Assembly (NCBI GenBank): GCA_014706295.1
Contig: JACSVZ010000009.1
Coordinates: 36,715,768 to 36,779,767 of the forward strand
Length of the DNA stretch: 64,000 bases
Reading direction: 5' to 3'
Source: Lycocorax pyrrhopterus obiensis
Taxonomy: Eukaryota; Chordata; Aves; Passeriformes; Paradisaeidae
Shown here: positions 1-12,181 of the stretch, piece after piece
Layout of the letters: each line of letters begins with the position of its first letter
Position numbering within the stretch: the first letter of the stretch is position 1
Notes under the pieces: generated by a model
Seen by the model: only the letters and a program-made list of their open reading frames with translations
Told to the model about the DNA's origin: nothing
Database searches by the model: none
Translations under genes and position numbers: made by a program

Positions 1-872
1 AAGACTATATAAAATAATTTCATCTTCAGTTACATTGAGTTCTGAAGATAAGGTTTACTCAATCTGATGATTAAGCTCATTTCCCTCCCACACTTGCTTT
101 AAGAATTGATGTTAAATAATCACAATAAAAATATTTCTATCACATTTTGTAAAGTTGGGATTTTCACACTCTTTGTTGTCAGAAAAATTAAAGGGAAATA
201 ATGGATGCTAGACCATATTTAGCCCCATTCTTAACACAATGTCCTCAGGTGCCAAAAATTTAAGAGTATTCAATATTTTTAGTATTTATTTTTCAATGAT
301 CCATCTTTAGATTAGGCTCTTTCCTCTTACTAAGCCCACACTGTGCATTAAATTTCAGAAATATGGTCATTTTCCATGTTAAAAAACACAAGAAACATTT
401 TGATAGAAAAAATAATAAATTTACAAGATAATGTTACTGTCCACCCAGTATATAATACTTTTTTAAAAGGAGGGGAAAACTGAATAAATTATTTTGCTTT
501 CAACTCCGGCTTGCACGGTGACCGGAGTCAAAACCGGTGAAAGATGAGGCTGCCAAGGTGAAGGAGAGTATTAAGACATTTTGAAAATTAAGTTCTACAT
601 ACAGAAATATCGCCAGAAAGATTTTTATTGATTAAGAGTCATTCTTTTTTACTTTCTGGGCATGTCCTGTTTTACCCCCAGAGACAGATGGAAGGGTTTT
701 ATTTTTACACGGCTTTCAGTCAGCTGAGATCCATGTGAGCACCTGTCAGAAGTTCAGCAAAAGACCCAACAAACTCTCATCTGACTTAACAGGAAACTGG
801 GGAGAGAAGGTCACGTTAATGTTTGAACAAATATTTCGTGCCACAGCTTAAGAGGAGGACGCATATTTAGAG
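1..872. other. unique AT-rich non-coding DNA
   Basis: No gene, RNA gene or known repeat is visible. The stretch is AT-rich. The one oddity is a short CpG-containing patch near 500-560 with a perfect 7-bp inverted repeat (actccgg at 503-509, ccggagt at 522-528). Confidence 0.6.
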
Positions 873-1090
873 GAGATTTAGATTAGATATTGAGGAGATA
901 TTCTTCCTGGTGAGGCCCCGGCACAGGGTGCCCAGAGAAGCTGTGGCTGCCCCTGGATCCCTGGAAGCATCCAAGGCCAGGTTGGACAGGGCTTGGAACA
1001 ACCTGGGATAGTGGAAGGTGTCCCTGCCCATGTCAGGGGGTGGGATGGGATGAGCTTTAAGGTCCTTTCCAACCCAAACCATTCTGTGGT
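873..1090 (+). mobile_element. CR1 LINE fragment, 3' end
   Basis: This is a 5'-truncated copy of the avian non-LTR retrotransposon CR1, sense strand. It contains only the 3' untranslated part. In order it shows the 'agattagatattgagg' segment, the 'ggcacagggtgcccagag' core, 'gtggaaggtgtccctgccc', and the terminal 'aacccaaaccattctgtgg'. No reverse transcriptase or endonuclease sequence is present, so the copy cannot move by itself. Truncation at the 5' side is usual for CR1. Open frames across it on both strands are by-products of the repeat. Confidence 0.93.
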
Positions 1091-3239
1091 AACTGTACAT
1101 GGTGCAGTAATGGGCCAGGTCAGTCAGGCATCTCACTCCTCAGATCCTAAGAACCAAACCCGTCCATTCTGTCATGAAGAAACAGCCAAGAAAGGTTCGG
1201 GAACACCTGATTTGGGCATCTTATCACAAAGCAACCAGATAGTTTTTGCTCCCCTATGACTTGGGCACAGAGCCCTGATGGCAGCTCTCCGACTCTCTTC
1301 AATAGAGCAAAAGCTGAATTTCCGCCTCTAGTGGAGGGAGAAGCAAATAAGTGGGGGAAATAGCATCCCCTGAGTGATTGCCAAGAATTCCCACAAAAAA
1401 TAAACACAGTCTGGTGGTTATGTTCTTAACAGCTGTGTTAATGGGGTTAAAGAAACCTTAAAGAAACTCTGTCTTTTTTTAAATGAGCCCTGTTCTTAAA
1501 AACCCGATACGGTACAAGTTTTGCTTTTAAACCCGGTGTGGTTTGCAACTGAGAAAAGTGCCACTCCAGCAGGCATGGAGATTCCTGAGGGAAATGTGCA
1601 GGGGGCCTCTGTCTCGAGAGAGCCATAGGCTGCAGGCAGGACAGCGATTTCCAGCACTGTGGAAAGTTTCAGTATCTTCTTACACAGAGCTCGTGACAAG
1701 CAAAGCCCTGCATCTGGTAGAGCAGCTCTGTGTGGCACCTCATTCTCTGCTTCCTCACATACCTTCATTTCAATGATACAGACATTAAAGTCAGATTTTT
1801 TTTTTATCATGACTGATGTTCCTTCTATTAAAAACTCCAAACAAAAAACCCAGCAGCACAAAACCAAAATAATGTAGAACAAAACAAGTATTTCTCACAC
1901 AGGTTTTGTTTCGTTTGTGCAAAGAGCACATGGGATGGAATTTAGTATAAGGAATTACCACCTCTGATCCTGTCCCCAGTCCCTTCTCAAAATAAGCAAT
2001 GGTCCCAGTTCAATGCCAATAAAACCATTTTCCTTGAAATAAAGCATGGCAGGGAATGCCATGGAAGGCACCAAAGCAAATGAAAAACAACTCCATAGAT
2101 TGCAATCCGTACGTACTTCCCAGTGATTACAACATTAGCTCTTGCTTTCTCAACTTATTTACTGGTATTTCACAGCACTTAGGTTCTTGTGGCATGGCCT
2201 CGGTATCCATTGTTGTAGCAAATTTGTTATTGAGCCCTCTGGATTTCTGAGGAGATAGAAAAGCAGCATTTACCGAGCAAAACTGTCTCCTTGGCTTTGT
2301 TAAGGTAGTTCAGAGCCTTAGAGTAACATCACCTTCACGGCCTTTGGTGTGTGCTTTGGGCCTGGTGAGATCCATGGGTGTTAAAAGGGGACGCACAGCA
2401 CCCAAAATAAAGTTAACTGCTCATTAGCTTAATTAAAATCACTCCGAGGAGAGAGAGCAGCTATTGATACCTCCCAGAGAGTGCACGGACATGGGTTTTG
2501 TTTGCACACTGCAAACCTTTTACCCAGGTCCCCATCCTTTACAGGGGTCTGACAACCTCTCCAGAGCCTCACCCTCTGACACCAGTTCCACCTCTCATTT
2601 GTAAAAAACAATTAATAAATGTGGAAATACACAAGTTAACAGCCCTGTGCCTTTTTCATCTGGTCAAACTCCCCATCTGACACCTCTCTCCTGAGACATC
2701 CTTCCCAGGCACGACCCAGCACCGCTGCTGCCTCTGACATGAGGCCAGAGAGGACAAGGCAAGGGAGGTGGCCCTGGGGACAGGGATATGCCATGGGCCT
2801 GGGACACGAAGGGACAACCACAGGCACTATGCAAGGGAAGTTTTTTATCCCCTGCCCCTTCCTGGCTTGCTCTGGCTGCTAAATTCTCTGTCTCTTTCAG
2901 ACAGAGACTGCCTTCACATTACTCCTCTGTTAGCACAGTTAGCGAAACAGCCATTACGCAAATCCCAGGCACGCTTTCACACCAAGGGCACCACTGCAGC
3001 CTCACCAAAAAGGCCAAGGAGATGCTTTTCAAGCCATAATCAACCTGCCAAAAGAATACAGTATCCCACAGCATCTAGGACAGAAAAAATAAAACAAGTT
3101 CACGGCACAAACAGCAACAGCAGTGGGGGTCTCCCCGAGCAGTGTATCTTGAAGAACAGTGAATCATTCCAATCTCCCTGCAAACGCCAGACGCCTGATT
3201 CTCCGTGTCATCCGTGGCTCTGAAATGGTCTCAAGCAGG
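1091..3239. other. unique DNA, no gene recognised
   Basis: Mixed-composition single-copy-looking sequence. Several frames of 60-150 codons are open on both strands, but none has a recognisable domain, a convincing start context or splice signals. The longest, plus strand 2768-3223, runs into the CpG patch that follows. I see no repeat family in it. Confidence 0.5.
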
Positions 3240-3440
3240 ACCTGCTGTCGCGGCAGGGGGTGAGCAGAGCTGTCACAGGAGGGACGGAGCGCGCAGCTGG
3301 GCAGGGCCGGCAGCACCAGAGGCCTTCGCACCTCGCTGCCATCGGCCGCGGCCGCACGGACACGCCAGGGCCCTTCCCGGAGCCGGGGCCCTGCCTGCAG
3401 CCAGGTCTGTGCCCACGGAGGAGCTGCTGGAGCGCCATGC
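3240..3440. promoter_or_regulatory. small CpG-rich patch
   Basis: About 200 bp with many CpGs in an otherwise CpG-poor neighbourhood, including 'gccgcggccgcac'. It carries one copy of 'gcacggacacgcc', a word also found in the minisatellite near 56 kb. CpG retention can mean an unmethylated regulatory element, a young insertion or an exon; the sequence does not say which. No TATA box or splice pattern decides it. Confidence 0.3.
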
Positions 3441-3560
3441 ATCCCTCTGCTGAGCCAAACATTGCTGTCACGCTGTCTGTGCACAAACACCCACGCAGAT
3501 TTCTCAGTTACAGCACCCAATACAGGTAATGTGGTGTCTCCTGTTACCAGGAACACAAGT

Positions 3561-3752
3561 TCCTCTCTCGGTGAGGTGCTGAAACAGGTAGCCCAGAGAA
3601 GCTGTGGCTGCCCCATCTCTGGGAGCGTTCAGGGGCACGCTGGATGGGGTTTTGAGCAGCCTGGTGTAGAGGAAGGTGGCCTGCCTGCAGCAGAGGGGTT
3701 GAAACAAGATGAGTGTCAAGGTCCCTTCTAACCCAAACCATTCTGGGATTCT
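3561..3752 (+). mobile_element. CR1 LINE fragment, 3' end (diverged)
   Basis: A sense-strand CR1 3' piece, more diverged than the one at 873. It shows 'gcccagagaagctgtggctg', then a degraded middle, then 'acccaaaccattctgggatt' at the end. Only 3' UTR sequence is present. Its 3' end lies 84 bp from the 3' end of the oppositely oriented CR1 at 3836, so the two are tail to tail. Confidence 0.9.
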
Positions 3753-3835
3753 ACTCACAGTTAGAGATGGACATGCTCAGATTGAGGCCAGCATTGCAGA
3801 TTCCAGCTGCATTTCCTATAGCTGGCATCATCTGG

Positions 3836-4230
3836 ATCATAGAATTGTGGCATGGTTTGGGTTAGAAGGGACCTTAAACACCATCCCATTCCACCCCCTG
3901 CCATGGGCAGGGACACCTTCCACTGTCCCAGGGTGCTCCAAACCCCATCCAACCTGGCCCTGGACACTTCCAGGGATCCAGGGGCAGCCACAGCTTCTCT
4001 GGGCACCCTGTGCCAGGGCCTCCCCACCCTCACAGGGAGGAATTTCTCTAAATCAAACCTATTCTCAGTTTGAGGCCATTCCCCATGTCCCAGAACTCCA
4101 TGCCCCTGTAAATAATCTCTCTCCATCTTTCTTCTTGGCTCCTTCACAGACAGGAAGGCCACAATTAGTTCACCCCAAAGCTTCTCTTTTCCAGGCTGAA
4201 CAAACCCTGTTCTTTCAGCCTTCCCAAGGG
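3836..4230 (-). mobile_element. CR1 LINE fragment, antisense
   Basis: A CR1 3' piece on the minus strand. Read on the plus strand it starts with the reverse complement of the CR1 tail ('tcatagaattgtggcatgg'), passes the core 'gggcaccctgtgccagggcc', and continues about 200 bp further into the part related to 'ttccaggctgaacaaaccc'. It is therefore longer than the neighbouring copy. The 194-codon minus-strand frame that covers it is read from repeat sequence and is not a gene. Confidence 0.93.
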
Positions 4231-7200
4231 TAGCTGTGGGGTCTCCAACACACGACTGCCTTGGCAGCTGTGACTCCATCAGCCACACAGCAAAAAGACC
4301 ATTTGGAGAATAACCAACACCAGCTTCTGGGTGACACCAGTGCAAGACCTTTCTTCTGCAAAGCAGAAGGAAGAAGATAATAGAAGAAAAGTCATGGAGA
4401 TGATCCTACTGCAACTTGTGAATGTGTTAGTGGCTATGTAAGAAATTGGAATAATCTCCTTCCCAGCCGAGTCATAGCAAAGCTGAAGGAGAGGTTTTGG
4501 CCTCTGTAGACACATCCCTCAAGTTCTACTCCCTGCACATTAGATGCCCTCAGGGAGATGTTGTTGCAGCTGTGCCTGATCCTACCTTTGAGCAAGTCTT
4601 TTCCTTGCTGCCCTGAAACTGCCTGAAAGCAACTTCTTGTAACTATTTAATTAGAGGTGACTGCCACTGCAGAGAGTGGGCTTGGGAAATAAGTCACTTC
4701 TACATTCCCACCTGGAACACTACAGTGCTGTCATCCCAAGCATGGAGTTCCATCCAACACAGAAGGGAAAAGGTTGGAGAAGCTGCAGGAGACTCCCGAG
4801 CTGATCACGTCCCAGAAGGGATCAGGGCCCTCTCTGCTTGTTCTGCTCTACCCCCTGCCAGTGTTTCAGCTGAAGGCACAGGCTAGAGGTGTGCAATAGC
4901 TCAGCCATATCCTGCTTTGCTCAGAAAAAAGGACATGCAGACTTTGCAAGTGTGAACTTGTCTTTAAATAAATGCACACAAACTGAAAATTATGCTCTAC
5001 CAAGCAAGGAACCCTTCAGCTTTCGAGTTTCAAAACATCTCTCCACTTTAAGTAACTTCTCTGATTCTTTTGTTACAGCTTGAACACAAAACTCAGCAAA
5101 ACCCCGTGCTTTTTTCTGTCCTAACTTTGGCTGAAAATTGTGAACCAAAGTGACTATTAAATTTTTTCAGGGGGAAAAATTTGGAACCAACTGTGGTCAA
5201 AAGCAACAGCTGTAAGAACAGACCTGCCAAGGAGTCTCCCCTGGCCCCCAGACTTTGGTACCAATGCTCCCTGACACGACCTGATCCGAGAGAACCTTGG
5301 GGAGGGAAATGAGCAGGACACCTCTGCAAGGGCAAGAAACGCTGTGCTAAATCCTTCACAATCTGAAGACAGGTTTTACTACAGCACCTTCACTACCCAC
5401 ATGCAAAATAAAACTCATGAGAAGAGTCAAAGGGAATGGGAGACCCCACCGCTGGGCAGGAGACAGTTTAGTCAAGACAGAAGGCAGCCTTGAGCGTTCA
5501 AAGAGCTGTTCTTTGGCCCCTTCTTCTCATACCAGATGGATTTTCTGGCTGAGACTTATCTGTAATTTTCCTCATAGCTACTTTACAGAGGGAACAGAGC
5601 AAAGAAACCACTTGGCTCTGGTTTCTTAGAACAGGAGAGAGAATATCCTCAGTGCTGTTTTGGATCTCGTAAGTCACAGGAGGCACCTTACCCCTTACCT
5701 CCCAGTTCAAGTGTTCATTGCATTTCCTTGATCACAATCCAGTTTTTGCACTTTCCACTTGACTCTAAATTCCACAAAAGAGCTCGATTAGGTTCAAAAG
5801 TGGAGCTCAGGAAACCTTCAGAAAACCTCCTGAGTCTCTTAAATGTGTAAGCTAGAAAATCCACGTGTTCCAGGTCCTCACACCAGAACGTGGGAATACC
5901 AGCTTGCCCCAAAGCTGGAACTAATCCAGCAACCTAAACACCATCAAACTAGGGATGCTGGAAAGAGACTCCACACATCCAGGTTTTTCATCTGGCCCCA
6001 TCCCAGTGATGCTCTGGCGCAGCCCCAAACGTGCCAAAATGCTTTGGTGCTCTAATCCGCTTTAAAGCCCTTGCACAGAGCTCTATTCCACACTTCCCAA
6101 ATCCTCTTTTCTCTTCAGCAGACAAAACCCCCTGTTTTTCATACATTCCGGAGATGCCTTATGTTTGATCCAAAAAGCAATGATGACTCCACTGTCATTT
6201 TTTTTTTTTATGTCAACAATGTCACACATCAATGACCTTCTCACCTGATCTCCACGTGGAAAGCAAAGGGGCTACAAGGATGTTACACAAATTGCTCCCA
6301 GCAAGCAGAGCTTTCTGCAGTAAAATGTAACAATTCAGAATTCCTGCACCTTCTGGGTCTTTAAGGGTGAATTCCAATCTGGTGGGGTTTTAGGGGTACA
6401 AACAAGGACCTGGCTTTGACGTGCAGGTTATCCCGGACTGCTGAACTAAAAGAAATAACACAAGATTTGTGTCCTCCTCACAAATCTGGCACTAGGAAGC
6501 CCCCCAGCTATCCTGAGAACACTGACTGGGCACTGAGCTCTGCCTAGCAGAGCTCCCACACTGACCCAAAACCTCCTTTATACCCAAAAAAAACCCATTG
6601 TGAAGGGGTTGCCTGTGTAGAGGAGACTCCTACAACCTGGTCCAAAGACAGTCAGGAAAAACTGGACTGAAAGTTATTAATAAGAACCCATGTGCCTCAA
6701 AAATAGCCATAGGATCATTTCTCTACCAAGTTTTAGCCAAAAAGCTTTTCAGACTACTTATAAAGTCATTAAACCAGTCATTTATTCTTGCTGTCCATTT
6801 GCTTGTGAGTGTAGCAGAGACTCACTTTTTCTTCATGTATCACTCCAATACTGTACTCTCCTTTCTTTACTTTCAGATATTCCCACTTTACATGAATTTT
6901 AATGCCATATATCAGTTAGGAAAAAAAACCAACAAATTCAGAACACTGAATACAGTAAGTTGTTTTTGGAAACTCTTGGAAAACTGTAACACTACTGAAA
7001 GGAACATCAAAAAAAATAAGTGATCCCTAAAAAAATAAAAAAAGGAAACCCCCTACACACACATGCACATCCTGATTCATTCCCTACTACAGCAGACTTT
7101 AAGGAGAATATACTACTATAAAAGAAACATATCCTCACTTTTGAAGCCATTTTCAATATACACAGAAATAGTATTTATGCCTCCTCCATGCCTTATCTTC

Positions 7201-8156
7201 CACAACTTACATCTTTTACTGATGCTTACAGCTGCCTCCCCCTCAAACACTGGGTCTATTCTTTAGTGAAAACCCTTCTAAAAATACAGAGGTGGAAAAT
7301 TACCTTGCACTTTAAATCTATTATGTCATTGAGGACGGGAAATGAGAAATAAGGGAGTTTGGAAAGACACTCTCAGGCCAGAGAGATATTCATCTGTAAT
7401 ACAAACCACGTAAACATGTCATCTCTAAGAGGTGCATGTGGCATAAAAGCAGTTTAATGATACACACGGCATTTTGCAAGCCCAAAATCTTACAGGGTCA
7501 CCATCATTTCCATCCTGCCACAGAGGTTACAGGCAGCGGGGCCACAGCATTCCCCAGGACCTCAGAAGTGACCTCCAGATTTTTTATGTGTCCCTTTCAC
7601 TCAGTTTCCAGCTCCTGTGTGGCCAGCCCAGCGTCCTCACGATCCATGAGCCCCACAGTGTGTCCCTTCTGGGAGAGGGCCACCACACAGCCACCCACGG
7701 CCCCAGCAAGACAGGGCAGTGACTAGAAGGAGGCATTATCCCAACTTGCCTTGGAAGATTAAATGCTATCTCCCAGATTTTCTTTCCATGCTGACAAAAT
7801 ACTGTTTTTCACCTTTTCAAGGATCAGGTCCTTCCAAGATCAAAAAAAACCCCAAAAAATGTGTAATGATAGCAAACACTGATTTTTATCCGTGGAAAAC
7901 CGCATGTGCCAGGAGACAGCAGCAAGGGTGCATCAACTTCAGTGAACTCACTGCCAGAGCAGCTTCCTAAAGTTACTACAAAATTCAGTTTCAGACTAGT
8001 TTGCAAGAAGACCACAAACCTTAACTAGTGCAATAACACAGGAGTGGGGGGAACAAGCCCAAAGCCTCCTCCTGAAGAATTGTCTAGTTGTTTATCACTA
8101 TCACTTCCACGGGCTAATCATTTGCTTAAGAAAATACCTTTAAAAATCCTCTCGTT
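4231..8156. other. unique DNA, no gene recognised
   Basis: About 3.9 kb without a recognisable gene or young repeat. The stretch from about 4690 to 4850 has a faint CR1-like flavour, too weak to call. A T run lies near 6198-6209. All open frames are short and featureless. Confidence 0.5.
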
Positions 8157-8190
8157 AAAAAATAAATAAATAAATAAATAAATAAACAAA
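8157..8190 (+). repeat. (AAAT)n microsatellite
   Basis: Seven to eight tandem AAAT-type units with an AAAC-type end. A simple sequence repeat, likely length-variable between individuals. Confidence 0.95.
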
Positions 8191-9009
8191 CAGCCATTTA
8201 TTTTTCCAGTGTGGGGTTTACACTTCTAAGTTTCAGCAACACAACGTACCAGATATTTGATGTTACAGATGGTTCTGGGGAACCAGAAATACTTGAGGGA
8301 GGAAGGGCAGCCTGTACTTTTTGTATCTCTTACCCAGAGCTGATGCCTTTTCAGCAAGAAATTCAGCAGAATCGCAGTGGCTCGCCAGCACTTCTCCAAA
8401 CCTGAATGAAGAGGCAGCTCCAGAAGCCGTGTTAATTGTGCTGGAGTGCCTGCTAATGCCGTCTTGGAAGTTGCACTTGCGGCTCCAAAATAAAAGCTAA
8501 AACTTTATCGTTTTATTTAAAAGTTTGGTGGCACTCAGGACATTGTTGAGATGCGCCTGAGAAGTGGCAAAACCTAGAGCTGCTCCTTCATCCCCTGCCC
8601 GCCCCAGCTTTTGCACAGGTACCAGGTCTCTCTTCCACGTGTTCCAACTCTCCCTTTTTTGTGTTAACCATTAATTATGACACACATTTCAATTAGCTTT
8701 CCAGCCCTGTGATCAATGACCCACGTGCCTCTGAAACATGGGCAGCTCCATCCCTCCAGGAGGAGCCACCAGAACCCTCCGTGCAGGTTCCGAAGGGTTA
8801 ATCCCCGGGCGAATTCTTCAGATGTGTAATTTAATACTTCGTAACTGCTGAAAATTGGAGCCCACATAATTTATTTTCTTTGGTCTGGGCGCATTTGCCT
8901 CATGCTTGGCTGCGGCTGACTTCAGAGAGACACACCTAAAGCCCTCAAGTGTCCCAAGTGGCCCGTGTCAGCTATGCAGAGCGATTGTGGTCCTTGGAGG
9001 CAGCCCAAG
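8191..9009. other. unique DNA, nothing recognised
   Basis: Single-copy-looking sequence of moderate GC content. No gene, RNA or repeat signal seen. Confidence 0.5.
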
Positions 9010-9250
9010 GATTAGGTGTTCCTGAGAAGGCTTTTTTGGCTCCACGAAGCCCACGGATGTCACGGGAACAAGGCCGCGGATCCGCGGGGGACCCGAGCGC
9101 TCCGAGACAGCCCTCGCACAAAGGTACACACTAAAATAAACAGAACGTGCCACCAAAAAGCACGGAGAGGGAAGGAGGAATTGCCGAGCGGAGACGGGGA
9201 AACAATTGCTTCATTGTGGAGCCGGAGCGAGGAATCGCAGATCCGAGCTC
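9010..9250. promoter_or_regulatory. CpG-rich patch with 14-bp palindrome
   Basis: About 240 bp with retained CpGs. It includes the perfect palindrome 'ccgcggatccgcgg' at 9074-9087, followed by further CpGs in 'acccgagcgctccgag'. The surroundings are CpG-poor. This could be a regulatory element or part of a conserved exon; no splice pair or core promoter motif was found to decide. Confidence 0.3.
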
Positions 9251-10311
9251 CACCTACAGTCCCCTTTGCAAAGCTGACTCCAGCCCTGGCTTTCCTCCAC
9301 TGCCTGCTCCCGAATCTTTTATTTTTTTTTAATTTTTAATATTCCTCTTTTAATTTCTTTAACAATTATTTTCACTGCAGAAATGTCATCTGCGTTTCTA
9401 TTTCCAGCTGAACCTGTACACAGCTAAAGCTACTGCATTGTCCCAGTACTTTCAAGGTTAGTTTACTTTCTGTATTTTGAAAGTAAATAGCCTGCTTTTT
9501 CCTGGAATTTATTTTAGGATTCCGTCTCAATCGCTGGCTTTCATTTGCACCAGCTTCATATCGTCTGACAGTATTACACATTTTTATTGCAGCTTGATTG
9601 CAGTGCAGTAGTTTCATCATTCCAGGAAAAGAAAATATATATAAAAAAAAGTTTGTCTAAATTGTACTCTTGCCCTCCTTAAAAAAAAAAAAAATCAAAT
9701 TAAATCAAGCTTCAAACACGATTGGGGTTGCAACTTTTAAAAGCAGTAGCTAGCCTCTGAAAGCATCAAGGAAAATATCCCTATTTTCTACTTTAAAAAA
9801 AAAAAAGCCTTGGACACAAATTCAAGCTTTGATGTTGGTGCCATACAATAGTGTATCTCCTACAGAATCTGTGTGAGGCAGAGCACGGGTCACACAGGGG
9901 AACCGCTGCCCTGGTCCCAAACCTGGGTCACCCTCCTGACCTCACCGCACTTGGATGGAGCTGCAGGAGGCAGCAGGGCCGAGGTCCCCAGCCCACACTT
10001 CCTACCCCGGGGAATCCCACATGGGGTTTTCACCCACAGGGTCCCTCCCATCCCATCACCTGGGACACAGCTTTCCCAGGAAGGAGATGGAAATCCCTCC
10101 TGAAAAAAGCTGGACGCACAACCATTGGCCTTCAGAAGTTCGTCTGGGCAGGTCACCAGTACAACGCCAGCCTCCCCACACCATCCATGGCAGGGAGGAA
10201 ATGCCACCGACTGGGCAAACAGGACAGAGCTACAGCCAAAATTCATCTCCACCAGACACAAAAGGGATTAGAATATTAAAAGGTGTGGTCCAGCTTCTGT
10301 GCAACTCCTTC
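9251..10311. other. unique DNA; GC-richer block 9870-10250
   Basis: The first part is AT-rich with A runs near 9680 and 9795. The block at about 9870-10250 is richer in GC and has overlapping open frames on both strands (up to 142 codons, plus strand 9851-10279). It shows no domain, and could be an unrecognised old repeat upstream of the CR1 tail that follows. Confidence 0.4.
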
Positions 10312-10375
10312 ATTCATCTTAATGGTTGGACCCGATGATCTGAGAGGTCTTTTCCAACCTGAACAACTCCGTGAT
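10312..10375 (+). mobile_element. CR1 LINE tail remnant
   Basis: Only the last 60 bp or so of a CR1 3' end are present: 'tggttggacccgatgatctg' then 'ttttccaacctgaacaactc'. This wording differs from the 'aacccaaaccattct' type, so it belongs to a different CR1 subfamily. Confidence 0.85.
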
Positions 10376-10775
10376 CTCCTGCCACCTCAAACACCGTGTG
10401 TGTGCACCTTATACAAGGAGCTCTGTTTCTTGAGTGACAGAAGAAACCAAAAATAGAATAAACAGGTCCTTTCTGTTAATTCAGGCCCACCCAAGCCCCT
10501 GTGCTGGATCAAATCAGCGAGCTCCATTTGGCACTCAGTCTCCTGGCAACACCAGGTCTGTTGAAGCAGTGCAAGCCCCCTTCCATTAAAGAAATTCCTG
10601 CATTCAAATTCCTGCCATAATACTGAAGGACACAAATTAGGACGTACACCGAATCACGGAAGGAGGAAAGGAGGTGAGCAAGACAAAAAAGGAAGATTTC
10701 ACTCAGAATCATTAATTTGTTAATTTGTAGAAGGTTCTTAGGTGCTACCATGATCTACTAACACCAACTAAGGGA
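10376..10775. other. unique DNA between two CR1 pieces
   Basis: No gene or repeat recognised in these 400 bp. Confidence 0.5.
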
Positions 10776-11137
10776 ATGGAGCTGCTGAGGAAAGGCTGAG
10801 GAGCTGGGGCTGTTCAGCCTGGAGAGGAGCCCCCAGCCCTGGGTGTCCCTGGCTGCAGGGAGGGCTCAGGGCAGGGCCCAGCAATGGCACCAGAGGAACA
10901 GGCAGGAACTGATCCCAAGATTTCCACCTGGACAGCAGGAAGAACTTTCCCATACAGTGACCAAGCCCTGAGCAGAAGCCAGAGAGGGTGTGGAGTCTCT
11001 CTCACTGGAGATAGCCCAGAACCATCTGGACACAATCCTGTGCCATTTCTCTGGGATGACCCTGCTGGAACAAGGAGGTGGCACCAGATGAGCCCTCTAT
11101 TGTCCCTTCCAGCCTGACCCACTCTGTGATTCTGTGA
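10776..11137 (+). mobile_element. CR1 LINE fragment with tandem 8/9-mer tail
   Basis: A sense-strand CR1 piece of about 360 bp. It shows 'ctgttcagcctggagaggag' early, a middle with small deletions, then 'cccttccagcctgacccac' and the tail 'tctgtgattctgtga'. That tail is the short tandem repeat that ends many CR1 copies in place of a poly-A tail. Only 3' UTR is present. Confidence 0.95.
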
Positions 11138-11218
11138 AAAACCCTTATCCACTCAACATATGTGAAAGAGCAGACAAGGAATTTAAAAACTCTCCAGATC
11201 TTGTAAGAATTTTTAATG

Positions 11219-11246
11219 ATTGTTATTATTATTATTATTATTATCA
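11219..11246 (+). repeat. (ATT)n microsatellite
   Basis: About eight tandem ATT units, 80 bp downstream of a CR1 tail. Confidence 0.93.
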
Positions 11247-11940
11247 TCTCACTTCATGGTCCAATATGTCTAAAATTTACGTAACTCCCAAATGACATTC
11301 TTGCATCCTAGGTGACAAAGCCAAGTAGGAAAGACTGGGCGGTTTGGATGCCAACAGGAGCTTTGGAAATGGAATACTCTGTTCCATCTCCGGTGCAGCA
11401 CTTCCCCAGCAGTTCCCTCTCCGTGCACACTTTTACAAGGCAGATATTTGACCTGTTACACCATGATACATAAAATAATAATAAGTAATGAGTGGGTGGG
11501 TGATCTCACCAGTGTCTTTAAACCTCCTGCAATGTGTGGGTTACGAGGTTTGAATCACACAGAAGTAGCACCAAATTTGCCTGCTGCTTCAAAGAAACTG
11601 CGGGAGAAGGAGTGGCCAACTGGTGAGGAATAAAGGAAATTAATAAAACCTGAGACAAGAATGAGATGAGTAGAATAGAAGCTATAACGAAAACAAAGCA
11701 GGAGTAACTACTCGTATATAAAAAAAAAGTAGATGATGTTCAGTCAAGCTTCTGATGATTTTCATCCTTGACAAGTGCTTCCCATTTGTGGAGAGGATAT
11801 ATTGATAAATATATACTTAATCTTATTTGGAGACTAAAAGAACAGGTGACATTGATCCTTCTCATCACTGTCAACCAGAGCAACTCCCTGCCACAGCTCC
11901 CACACCAGTACAAACGAGACCGGAATTAACTATGAAGTTC

Positions 11941-11997
11941 ACAAAAAAAAGAAAAAAAATGCAAAAAAATACTAAATTAATTAAAAAAAAAAAAAGT
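11941..11997 (+). repeat. A-rich low-complexity tract
   Basis: Mostly A with scattered G and T, ending in a run of 13 A. No target duplication or retrocopy body was recognised next to it. Confidence 0.85.
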
Positions 11998-12159
11998 GCC
12001 CAGCCTGAATTTCTACCCCTACATTACCCAGAGCCCCAGGCAGCCAGGACTCAAAGGAGGTTACTTTGCCATGAGGCTGCATGGCCAGGCCCTACATTTA
12101 TGAATGAAATTGCTGCTTTTTTTCCAAATGTAAGATCCGAGACCATGGATGAGTGCCAC

Positions 12160-12181
12160 TTTTTTTTTTTTTTTTTTTTTT
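12160..12181 (+). repeat. poly-T run, 22 nt
   Basis: An uninterrupted run of T. It could be the tail of a minus-strand insertion, but no element is recognisable downstream. Confidence 0.95.

Noticed and set aside
3761..4345. 194-codon minus-strand frame
   Set aside because: It is read through the CR1 3' UTR, which is non-coding.
4690..4850. CR1-like words around 'cccacctggaacactacagt'
   Set aside because: Similarity to the CR1 'ccacctggagtactgtgt' region is too short and diverged to call by eye.
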